In this document: positions 24,623 to 36,600 of the stretch, one piece after another
Layout of the letters: each line of letters begins with the position of its first letter
Position numbering within the stretch: the first letter of the stretch is position 1
Assembly: GCF_015706575.1 (NCBI RefSeq)
Contig: NW_024037070.1
Span: 8,835,598-8,899,597, forward strand
DNA from: Patiria miniata
Lineage: Eukaryota > Echinodermata > Asteroidea > Valvatida > Asterinidae
Direction of reading: 5' to 3'
Length of the DNA: 64,000 nt
Translations under genes and position numbers: made by a program
The notes under the pieces: model-generated
The model's input: only the letters and a program-made list of their open reading frames with translations
Databases searched by the model: none
Told to the model about the DNA's origin: nothing

Positions 24623-27600
24623 CAGAAGGCAGCTTGGTTGAGGCCTAGGCCTACACACTGTTGATTTCATTTTCAGTTCGATGTGTGACGTAAGTATGGA
24701 AATGAACGCATGCATGCATACATGCATATACGAATATGAAAGCAAAAGACAACGGGTAAATAATTATACGTTATTCAGTGCTTGGTGTATTTAATGTGGG
24801 CAGTAAGTGAATAAAAATAGCGCCAGTGTCAATAAAGATCAACAGATGATCAAGGTAGGTCTGAGTCGTGTTTAGTTGATGGGAACGCTCGTCGGATATT
24901 TTAGGGGTATGTGTTTCATTGATATTCGCTATTTTATTGGTACGTTACTTTTGCCGTTAAATGCGGCTGTCATGTTGTGATTGCATATAACATTGCGATT
25001 AAAAAGACTGACTTGCAAGCTTAACAAAGAATCACGTAATGTATAATTTCAATAGCGTGATATGTTTACGCACTCTGCGTTATTAGGGACTGAACAGTGG
25101 TGCAGAAAATAAAAAAGACTGCCTGTACCTCAATATGCTTCGTGTTTCAGAGAAATATTAACATTAGCATGGAAATTAATGACGTCGTCATGACGTCTGT
25201 TAAGGTTTCAAATATCATGATTGATCTTTTTGGCAAACTTCCTAGCATGTTTAATGACGGTAAACGGAGATGGGTAAACATGCATATGAAAAACGTACAC
25301 CTTTAAGCGAATTTCTCGCACCTAGACTTTATTCCAGCTTTAACTTCGGATTCAGATTCTAGCTCGGAGCATCAGATATTAAGTGCGCTCTTGGAAAGGC
25401 TAAATTCAGGTTAGCTAGCTAGGTGTTTACGTGCCAAAGTTGACGCGGTTTTTCTTCAATTGTCCAAACCAAACAAAAAAGAAAGAAAGAGAAAAGTCAC
25501 CAGGGCGGTAAGTGGACTTTCGTCCTGCGTTCGCATCAAAGTCAAATGAAGTGGATCGTTAACCCACATAATTTATTACTGCTTTAACCCAAAGCGTAAC
25601 TGGGGTCCACTTTGCTGGGTGGGTGGGTGGGGGGGGGGGGGGGGGGGGGCAGGTACCCTATCTCCTTAGTTGCACCTTTTAGTTCACCTTTCACCACCAC
25701 CTATATTTCCTTATTTATACCGAATTGCAAAGTGAAGCAGCTCTTTCTTATGCAGTTCAACATTAAACAACGAAGTGCCGCTGATACTCATTTTTTTGGA
25801 TGAACAACAACAAGCCTTTTTGAAATTATGGCGGATACAATATAAGGTTTGTATTTCGTTTGAGTTAATTTGGGTAAAATACAAAGCGGTTTACCCAAAT
25901 CAAATAGCTCCCCGTTATTGTGTCCACATTATATACTTCGAGAAGGCTTATTGTGTCAATGTAGGCTCTATACCGCCATCGAAAATGAGAGGTGACGTTT
26001 CATAAATTATAGTTTGCTACGATCGATGTGGTCTGATGAAACTAGCCTTTTGAATCTCTGCATTAATTTGGTGGGGTGATTATTGTTCCACTGTACTACG
26101 TATTGGTAATACTCATTTAAGCAGTCTTCCATGACGGCCATTATTGCAAGTATAGCTTGTTGGTCGCATACGACACATTAAAACACCGTGTGGGCCATTC
26201 TGCCAATTAGAGTCCGTTGACTCAATGTCAGTCATTGTTTGATAACAACAAAAAATCATCCCTTTCAAACTGCCAGTCAGATTTTTTTCCAACACGTACC
26301 GCTGTGACGATTTTGATAAAGCTCAGGTCAACATGCACCAAATCAGTCTGGAGCTTGGCGAGTAATTAGCAGGGCAAATTTGGTATCATTAGTTCACCGT
26401 TGACGTCATTCATTGAAAGCAATCCACCTAATTAGTATTATAGGTCTCGACACTCCTCAACGTTTCGAAACTGACATAGGATCGTATAATGGCGGTCAAA
26501 ATGACTTGTGATTTGTGCCCATGGATCTATACATGTAGGCCTACTTGACTCGTGACATGCTTTTGCTGATTTCGCTTCCCATATGGTTGAGTTTCGCAAG
26601 TTTTTTTCTCGCAGCGACCTAACTGGTTTCCGGTACACGACAACAGTATTCCTCTTGGTAAGAATGGTCCCAGCCGGTATGTGAGTTATAAAAGTGGGTC
26701 GGGTTGCAGCTCACCGTTAAGGGGAGTTGTTATTGACGAAAATTACATTAGCCTAAGTTGGGGTACACATGTTGAATAAAATTGGGATTGTTAAACATAA
26801 TTGGCCCGCCAATAATAATTTCCCCCCAAAGGTTTTTCACTCCAGGGTTTTCGCCCATCCCGTAATTAGTAATGTCTTATAAACATGGTGTTTTACTTTA
26901 ACTTGTGTCGTGGATATAGCTTTATTTCTGTAATATTTCTGAAATACTTGTATTTGTAAGTATTAATGTTCGCCATCTGTTTTACCAATTCATTTTTTCT
27001 TTTGTTTTACATTATGTAATCATGTGTAATATACGTAGGGCCCCAATGGAAACCAGTTTTTAAACTGTTTGGGCATACACTAGGTAAAGAAATGGAATGA
27101 ATGAATAAATAAATAAAAGGTATAATGGACACTATATTTTTCAAACATTCAAAAATCAAACTGTCAAAATATCACGAAATACCCCTACTTAATCGTATGT
27201 AAATAAAAGGATTAGGGCCTAAGCATCTGTGAAATCATTACACCTTTAGTATGTTGGCATTTTCGACCCACGAGTAGCAACGGAAACATAATGCTTTCGC
27301 GTCGAAAGATGCATTTTCACTGTTTTCTAAAAAGTATAAGCTGAAATTTCGACAGGTTAGTTTTTTTTTACTAACCTGATTCAGACTTATTGTATTGTTG
27401 TTCCTTGAATCGAAACAAACCCACCTGTTGCCAATGGTGACCATTACCTTTAGGCTACTATTGTAGGTTTGATAAACAATAATAAGAATTGCTAATATTT
27501 TACCGAATATATTCAACCATCGATTGGTCTGGAAAAAAATAAAATAACTTCATCTTCACATAATTGCAGAGTAGGCCTCGTATCGGGTAGGCCCATTGCC

Positions 27601-28792
27601 GGTTTTATTTCTGGCCTTTTTACAGTGTTTTGCAAGAGTCTGTGATATTTACAAGTCGGGCATATTTTCATTGTGCAGATTTTGTCATGCGTGTAACCAC
27701 ACGGGGTAAAAATATAGCAGGCCGGGTAAAAATACAATAGTCTATAAAGTCAATTCAACTCAGGTATACACCACCGCATACGGCCATACGCCATTGTGCT
27801 GTGCTTCTAAAAGCAAAGCGTGTAGCTAATAAACACTTTTCCCATGACCAAGGTGGATTTGTCCTTAGTGATCGAATGCACTACTCGCGAACACGCCGGG
27901 AAAAAATTGCGGGTAAATGTGCTTAATCGTCGCGGTAATAATTTGGCGTAGGATCGATAGTGGCTGGGAGATTTTAATAAGTTCCCGCGCGGAAAATAAT
28001 AGCCTTTGTATTAAAAAAATGCCGTGCGTCTGGCCTGCTGGGATCAAGCGTTCTCAGTGTAGCCAATATTAAAGCAATTAGTAATCGTTGCAGTGTTCAT
28101 CAATTAAATTTAACCAATTATTAGATTAATCAAAATGTTCAGAAAAATTAAAAGCCTCTGCTACAGAAACACTTGATATTATATAGTCAAAATTATTATC
28201 GTTATATTTCATTATCACTTTGATATCATTTAAAAAAATATCATTTCACCGTCGGATTAAACGATTAAGTCCTTAAACACTTTCTTTAAATTTATTCACA
28301 GTTACCATTTTACGCTCGCGATTTTAAGGTTGCAAAACAAATGTGTTTTGAAATTTATTAACGAGAGAACCAGTGTGCACCGTTTCGCAGGTATTGAGCA
28401 TCCCCCTTTAATTTGAAAACTTCATTTACGTAATCTCATGTAGAGAAGTTGACCTCACGAAGTTACGATACTTGATCCCGGAAACGACTTTTCCGGGAAT
28501 CTTTGATACACACACACACATACCAATCTTTCTTTGAATACTTTCGACCCGCGTTTTTAAAACAATCTGAATTGAATTTACTTTATGAATGAAAAAGAAT
28601 GATGTTAATCTTTTTAACTTTAATTCATGCATGGCTGATCAACTGTTCGGAGGTTTTTGTTTTTGTTTTTTTTGGTTTTTTTTCGTAGGGGTGTTTGTTT
28701 GTTTTTATTTTTATGATTAATTATTTTTTATGGGGGGGGGGAGGGGTGGCCTGCCTCATTGCATCAATATTCCAACATTGCATTAATATTCC

Positions 28793-28826
28793 CATGGAGG
28801 AATAAGAATGTTCTTATTCCTCCATG
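28793..28826. repeat. Perfect 34-bp hairpin palindrome
   Basis: CATGGAGGAATAAGAA, then TG, then the exact reverse complement. It could act as a terminator-like stem or be a transposon relic. Confidence 0.85.
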
Positions 28827-28976
28827 ATATTCCTGGGTTTCGGATTCCAGAAATAATTTACAGATCGCTTATATTTTCAAGCATATTTACCACATGAATT
28901 GTGAAATCAACGATGACATTTCTACAAAAGCAGGATGCCATTTTCTTTCTTCGCAATATAATTCTATATTATTGTT

Positions 28977-29355
28977 AGGCCAAAAAAAATAATAAGTCGG
29001 TCTCTGGTCAGCGCGCGCGTCGATTTTAATCATGCGCGTCAATATTTTTTTTTCCAAAATGTTCCGCGGTAGCTCAAACAGCGCCCTCTATTGCCGCACC
29101 TGCTCAATTTTTTTTTTACCAAAGAGCACCAAGGAATGGGAAATTGCACCAAGGCAAATGATCGAGAGCACCAAGGCAAATTATGGAGGACACCAATGTA
29201 CATGTGGACACCAAAAAAGCAAAATATTACCCCACCTTGTCTGTACAATCCAAGCTTGAAGAAAAAAAAAAGCAAAAAAAAAAAAAAGCCGCGTCCCCGC
29301 GTTAATTCCGGAACTTTGGTCTGACCAGAAACCGAATATTTATTTTTTTTGGCCT
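28977..29355. mobile_element. MITE with AGGCCAAAAA termini, diverged copy 3
   Basis: The left end AGGCCAAAAAAAATAATAAG with GTCTCTGGTCAGCGCG is the inverted partner of the right end, CTGACCAGAAACCG through GGCCT. The termini resemble those of 15119-15489, but the interior differs and includes repeated GCACCAAGG motifs. Confidence 0.55.
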
Positions 29356-29570
29356 TACATTCCCAGCATAATTATTATCCACATGTATTGCGAAATACCG
29401 GTGAGATTTCCAAACACTGGCAGGATATGCCATGTATTTGACAGCGATATCCGCTTTTGGAAAATAGACAACATATGAGAGTGACCACGATACGGATAGG
29501 TCTATCCGCTGTCCGGAAACAGATCGAGGACATCCGATACTTCAACAAAATGTTTAAACTAGTGAGGGTC

Positions 29571-29789
29571 TGCGGTAACACCATGTGGAAGAATCCCTTT
29601 TCAGAAGATGTGTGGTTCTGAAAAGCCGGTTGGTTGAAACTCTACGTTCGACGTTCCGATCAGTATGCTTTAGATTAGAAGGCGATCAGAGCATACTGAT
29701 CGGAACGTCGAGTTTCACAACCATTCCGGTCTTTTCAGAACCACACACCTTCTCAAAAGAGATTCTTCCACATGCATGGCGCTACCGCA
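29571..29789. mobile_element. Inverted-repeat element with TGCGGTA termini
   Basis: The left end is TGCGGTAACACCATGTGGAA, continuing GAATC...GTGTGGTTCTGAAAAG. The right arm is its complement and ends ...GCTACCGCA. The centre holds an inverted CATACTGATCGGAACGTCGA pair. About 219 bp. Related fragments: 13529-13645 and 30325-30362. Confidence 0.7.
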
Positions 29790-30032
29790 AACCGTAGTTT
29801 ACATATCGCAGTGCAAAGTTACAAAAGCTTATTTAACAAACTGTTTGATACCCACCACGATAAACCTGGCGTGTTTATATCCCAAATCATTGCTATCAAA
29901 TTCTCTTCAAACGACTAATAGTTTCACCACGTACAGTTTGCCATTTGTTAGTTTTCCAAAGACTCTTAAAGTAACCTACATGAGACACCACAATAAAAAA
30001 AACACTTTATTTCTTCTTTGTTTTCTTTACAG

Positions 30033-30092
30033 ATTATGCAGATAAACAGGCCAAGCTGGTCGGCGATGGATAGATGTGGATAATTCTTTTTG
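30033..30092 (+). other. Candidate 5' UTR exon of the zinc-finger gene
   Basis: A pyrimidine-rich acceptor (TTTTCTTTACAG) and a donor (TTTTTG/GTATGT) bound 60 bp. The next acceptor, GTTTACAG at 30618, opens the coding exon. An in-frame TGA at 30645-30647 precedes the ATG, so this exon would be non-coding. Inference from splice signals only. Confidence 0.35.
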
Positions 30093-30680
30093 GTATGTAT
30101 TGAGTTGGGTTATTAATTGGCTTTACTTTTTTGTTTGATTGACAACTTATTACACGTTAAGAAATGGGTGATTTCATAGAATAGAACGAGAAGCAAAGAT
30201 AGAAATACAGTGTCTGTCATACAACCAAGACTATTGTAATATTAAATATTTAAGATGATTATTGAAATACATTTTGAGTTGTTTCTGTAGGCCTCATTCT
30301 CATTGTGCTCAGATCACTTCTCACCTCCGGTTCTTATCGGAACCACACCTCTTCACAAAAGTCACGTGCCCGCAAATTACCCAGTATTACTAATACTTTC
30401 TCCTCGCCTATAATTTCCATTTCAACAGATTTATAATCTTGAAAAAATTATAAAGGAATTAATAGTTTTCGATTTGTGCACTAATGAATTAAAATTATCG
30501 AGTTATTTTTGTCATGTTTTCTTCATATTCGATGGAATTTAAGTACTATACCATAATAATTATATAAATTGACTTATTACTCTGATTTGTACTCAATTAA
30601 TCTTGTTATCGTTTACAGAGAAATTATGCAAAGTACCGTGATACTGAGCTATATCAGCCTGGACTTCATGCATTGGAAGC

Positions 30681-33600
30681 ATGAGCAATGACTGGCCTGG
30701 ACCAACCACAACCATGAACTCCAGTGATGAATATTCATATCGTGAGACCAGCCTCCCGATTGATCCATATGAATTTCGTGAGACCAGCTCTCCACATGAT
30801 GAATATGCATATCGTGAGACCAGCCCTCCAAGCGACAGATATGCATATCGTAGGAGCCGCCTCCCGACGAAGGAGAGCATGTTCCTGCCCTTACTTGGGG
30901 ATTCCCCGGAAGATTCGTCAGATGGAGCCGACAGGGCCCAGAGGGCACCCACCTTGAGCCCCGTGCTGCTCTCCCCTGGCAGCACCACCCAGAAGCTCAT
31001 CGCAGCTGGGAAGATCAAGAATTGCATCATCCTTCTACAGAAGACAAGTTTAGACCACAGCTCCTTTAGACATCTCACAGATGAAGCGACAGAGACGACC
31101 ACGCTGCCTCATGAGACTGAACCGAGCAAAGATCTCCCTGCGGACAGCGCAGAAGAGTCAGGAGCAGAAGTTACCAGTTCTCCAAACTGTGAGCAAGACA
31201 ACGAATTTGATTCTGAAGCATTGGATTGTGCTAAAGATCGGTGTGCATCAAACAGAAATATCTTTACTAGTTTCCTAAGTGAGTGGTCTGATGTCAAAAT
31301 AGGAGACAGCACGACTGTTGAGGATCGTTCTGATGCAGAGAGCACATCAAGTACAATAATTGATGATTATACGGAAGATACAAATGGAATATCCAGTAGC
31401 AAAGAAATATGTCCATCGGTAAGCAGTTCCAACACAATCGATCCAATCACTGACAGTCAGTCAATAAACGGAGATGACGAAGTCGATCAGATGATGGATA
31501 GTCGATCAGTAAACGGTGATAATACAAGCTATCAGATAACCGATTATCAGTCAGAAATCGGTGCCAATACGATCTGTCAAATCGTTGATTGTCGATCAAT
31601 AAGCACGGACAACATCGTCGATCAGACGACTGATTGTTGTTCTGTGAAAAGTGACACTGAAATAAATTACGTCGTAAATTATGGTACAATAGATCAAAAC
31701 ACTGATTGTCGATCAGTGAATGATGATATTGCAACAAACCATATCCCTGAATGTCATACAGAGTTGAGTACCACAACATACAATGATAACAACTGTCGAT
31801 CAAGAGATACTGACCCTGCGGAAGATCGGACAGACAGCACCGTAAGCACAGTTGATCAAATCACCGACTGTCAATCATTCACCAATACCGACGTGATCGA
31901 CGAGTCTCCCGTACCAGACATTTTCAAACGACGGTCGTCTTGGAATGACGATCTGATGAGTATTTCATCCACCGGCTCGAGCGAAACCATTAGATATCCC
32001 CTATCTCCTGGGGAGAATTCCCAAGAAAGATTTGAAATTTCCGAAGACGACCAGTGCTGTGTTGAGCCTGAAATTCCCAAAGATGCCGAGATAGCAGATA
32101 GAGTCTGTGACGAGCCTCCTTGTTTGGAGAGGCTGGAATCTTTACCAACGCCCGGCACCTGCCTTGATCTCCCGCCGCTGTTAAGCCCGCCAATGCTGAC
32201 AAACGTCAATGATGACATTCATTCCGAGATGGGGAACCGTTCTGCCAGTCTCTATTTCAGAGCATCCCGAATGGCGTCACCCAAAGGGCCGCCAAGTGGC
32301 CACACCAGGCAGGAGTTGAAGCTCAGCATGGAAACAGCGGAACCACCCGTAATTTGTCCTGTAGGTATGACTGAAATCACTTCCCACTTGAACCAAAAAC
32401 AATTAGAACCCATTAAACCCGATGAGCACATGTCTCCTGTTTCGATTGAGGTATTCTCATCTAATTCAACGGAGTGTAGCAAGACGCACTCCGAAAGAAC
32501 TGAATCTTGTAGCGATTTGAAAGATCCCAATCCATCAAAAAACATTCACAATGAGTTGAGAGGTATTTCATTCGATGCATATGTGTCATTTCCTTCACCA
32601 CCCACCGAGACAGCGACTGATGGTCAAGGAAGTTTTCAAGAGACGTTTCCAAATCTGATGGATTCGAGGCAAGCCCAGAAAGACAAAAGCGAAGAAGAAA
32701 CGCCAGTCTCTCAAGAGGACCAGTACCAAGAGGTTGAATATCAAGAGATGTGCTTTCATGGTGTCAACAGAAGTGACGCCTGTGTCAACAAAGACGGGAT
32801 CGATATTCCTCGACATGGCTCGGCTGCAGACCTTCAAATAACCGAGGTTGTCTCACTGGGAGAATGTACACCAGCAATGGGACATGAATTGCCAAACAAT
32901 CTAGGGGAAAAAACAGACTTTACACCAGATATGATGCCTTGTACTGGTGTGGTTGGACAAAAAACAGACAGCACGGCGTCTTCTGTGGATCAAGGTTCCT
33001 CTGTCCACGAATGTTCCATTTGGGCTGATGACTCGTTGGATTCTGAAAGTGAAGCATCTACAGACACGGCTACTTCAATACACCCTTTCTTGTCTGACTC
33101 TGAAACTGAGAGGGCTGTTGCGTCAATCTCAGACAACCAGCAGCCGGATTTCCACAGAGAACAGGAAAACATCTTCGACGGTGGCATCCAAGTGGCTGAA
33201 GTTGTGATCGATCCCCAAGATGAAAATTCCAGTCCCTCTACCGACGGAGTTGGAATTATGTTCTCTCTGGATAAGACGATGGAAGAACGGGACAGCGAGA
33301 GTCATAACTCTGATGGAATCCCGAGCGACACTCTGGAGAATGACCAGGTTGATATTTGTCCAACTTCTGGCAATGTAATACAGACTTCGCAAGGTATCCA
33401 GAGTATCCAAGCTTCTCAATCCTATCCAGTTGCCGAATCAGTACATGAGAAACAGAGGGAAAGTCCTCCCGAGTTATCACTTAAACCGGTCGCGGAGCAG
33501 ATATTCCAAGAACAGATATGTCCCGCGGGTGAAGAGAATTCGACCGAAGAAAAGGGAAAAGAATCTCAACCAGTGGAATCAGATGGACACACACAGAGGC

Positions 33601-36600
33601 CACCAAGTCGGTATCAGGCAGAAAACGTGCGTGAAAGGTCCGAAATGTTCGTCCCAATACAAACAATGCAAACGGCTGAAATTCAAGTCAAGGATATTTC
33701 ACATACTTCTCAAATACCTCAAGGTCCAGTTTTGACGAGTGATATATTATCTCGGCATGCTAACCAAGAATTGCTGCCAAGAGGAAATATTCTCAATAAT
33801 AATCAGAGTGTAAGCAGCTCCCATACTGACCGTTGCCAAGAGATTACGGTATATCGGGATGCCAGCAGCGTCAGAATCAACTCAACTGAAGTCAACCCAA
33901 CAAGTCAATTGCAGACCTCGGCCCCTTTGAACAGAAATCAGAGTCGTTCTAGTGATGAAGTGAACGGCACGGGCAGGCTTACTAACAACCCTCCCTTTCT
34001 TCCCTCCGCGTCGCTTGAGATGGACACTGCCATTTCTCTGGCATTAATGTCCGAGATGGCTTCATCAGCTGGAGTCAAGGAGCCGAGAACTAATCAAGTT
34101 ACTGATAAGGATAAAGCACCATCTTCTTCGGCATCATCTGTCCGTTATAACAAATCGGTAGACACAAGGACCCGCCACCTGTCTGCTCCTCGAGTGTCAG
34201 GCAGCATTCACCGTGAGGAGACTCCAGACGTTGCCACACCACAGAGACCAAACTCTGTGCACGGTGCCTCAAATCATGGCATTGGACGTTCCACAGAAAT
34301 CCCTCCCGGGAATCAAAAGACATCATCTATGACCGCCAAAGGGCGTAAAGATGTTGGATACGGAGCTGGGTTCACAATTGTGGATTCATCCGGCCCGATA
34401 CCACTTGCACCAGACAACGGCCTGTTTGATGAATTGAAGCGGCGATTGATGCAGGATCGCGGTGTTAATCTGAACCCAGGACAGCCAGCAAACATACTCC
34501 AACCCACAGCCTGTCAGAACCTGCCCGACTCGGCGATTGCCTACCAATCCAAGAACCGTCCGTACGAAGGGTGGAGCGGGATTCCAGTTGAGTTTCCAGA
34601 TGGTAAACGTTTCATTGCCTACAATAGGGAAGCGTTTCATATCCTCCCACTGAATCAGCTTGGAAAAGGAGCAATCGGGTTGATTGGAACCCCTGATCAG
34701 TTCCCTACAGTGTCAAGCAACAATCCATCTCAGTTTGGTGGTGCTGTACAAATCATTTCGTCCCAGGTACCACACACGATACCACAAAATATCCAACTGC
34801 AGATGCCCAATACAGTTCCAAACCCGTCCCAGGTACCACACACGATAACACAAAATATCCAACTGCAGATGCCCAATACAGTTCCAAACCCTAACTCATA
34901 TCAGCTGCAGATGGGATCAAATATCATGCATTCAAATCCTTCATTCCCGGTCGCTCAACAAATAGTTCAAACCTTCCGACCTCCTCCTTCCACTCCAAGT
35001 GCCGAATCTGGACTACGCAATGACTATCAACAACAGTTGCCTCCTGTTGATGTTCACAAATCTCTCAGTTTCTTTAGCTCAAAAGCACAGCAAATGTCTA
35101 CCGACCATGTACAGTGTCCACCAGACCAGATTTCCATTAACAGGATGAGTCACGACTTTGGACGTTACCAATCTTCTGTCAGCTTCCAAGAAGCTTGTGA
35201 AGGTAGAACAGCCCCTCCTAGGCAATCCGTACCCATTCCAGTTCAGGGTGTAGCTCAAGCAGCTATTGCAGTGACATCAGAGAGAGGTGAGAGATACACA
35301 ACAGAAGAGCAATCCATAGGAAGTGAACACCCTACGCTCCCAACAAGCATGACTAGTTCTACTCAACCTCGGAATCGTCCGGACACTGCCACTCAGGTGA
35401 GACGTGATAGCCGGGAGAGCTTTCGTACCAATCAGCAGGTACATGGAGCAAGCATGCATGCCTCAGAATGCACTAAGGATTGTGTCGAAGCTCAGCAGCG
35501 CTTATTCGGGAAGGCTAGGGGGTCCGTAGCTGCCGCTAAACCTCAAAAGGGAGGGAATTCCGGCCATGGGGTATCCGGGATTAACTCTACAGTTTTCGAG
35601 CAGAATGGGAGTAGATGTCAGGAGAACATTCCTGTAGAGCATCCGCGCTCACAAGCTACTGGAACCCCAACAAATACCTCACAAAGTGTGGGACCGGGAG
35701 CCAGTGCTTCCTCTGTGCATCATCTCCCAAGAGACGGAAATGTTAGTGACCGCAACATAGGTATCTGTGCACCTGTAACAACGGAATCCGTGGATTCTGG
35801 AGGCCTTCCTGGTAGGCCTATGTCGGCGTCTTCGTACATGTGCGATCTTGCAGAAATAAGCAGGAGACATACAATGAATCAAAACATGCATGGCAACCAA
35901 AAATTACCACTTCAGTTGCAGAGGGACAAAGTACCTGCCGAAGGACACGAACAAGTCACAAACAGATCAATGGCAAATGCCACCAATCATGCATCACAGG
36001 AACATCCGAGTGGAGCCATCAACACGGGTGCCAACCAGAGACCTGATAACCAGGATCAGGTTGCACAGGCTGAAAACAACGACCGCGCTTTAGTGACAAC
36101 TATTCCCGATTTGTACTGGCAAGAAAGTGCCTTTCTGAAGTTTCTACCAATCGATCTGGCCAATTACCTCATTAAGCAGCGTGAACAAGGGATACCCATT
36201 GCCGAAGCAGCTCAAGCACTGCTTGCAGAGAGAGGTGAGACAACAGCAAGACAGCAAAAGAGAGTTTGGCGGTCTACGATCCACTACAAATCATCAGATG
36301 CTTCGCCACACAGTGGTGTCTCCAGCAGTAGTGTTTCTGAGGCATCTACTCACCCAACGCCCTTGCCGTACAACAACCATCAGAGAGCCAACAAAGCACA
36401 TCCCTCTGTATCGAGAGACATTTTACAGCAGTACAGTCACAATACCAGTGTTGACAATTCTATCAATCCTGAGGCTCAGCAACAGCTCACAAAAAAATCT
36501 CAAGGTTTGCAAATAATTCCAGGAATGACCAGAAACTTCTACAATCCGCCGCCCTCTGTGACTCCTTTACTGGAAGCTGATGTTGTTGCGGAAAGTAAAT

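Larger units (their letters stand above)
20698..28976. other. Long gene-free stretch
   Basis: No frame shows a protein family or a credible exon chain. Visible items: palindrome ATGGAGGTACCTCCAT (21233-21248), (CAAA)n-type repeat near 22200-22275, inverted GGAGCCATTATT pair near 22684-22790, G runs at 24104-24119 (16 G) and 25629-25649 (21 G), AAAATGGCGGCC at about 24611, and (CA)n near 28508. It could hold distal promoter or 5' UTR exons of the zinc-finger gene. Confidence 0.45.

Noticed and set aside
17033-30618. Retroviral, LTR or LINE coding remnants
   Set aside because: No reverse transcriptase, integrase, gag or endonuclease motif was seen in any frame; the repeats are short non-coding DNA elements and SINEs.
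30593-31102. 169-codon antisense frame opposite the zinc-finger exon
   Set aside because: Shadow of the repeated sense coding sequence, with no independent signals.
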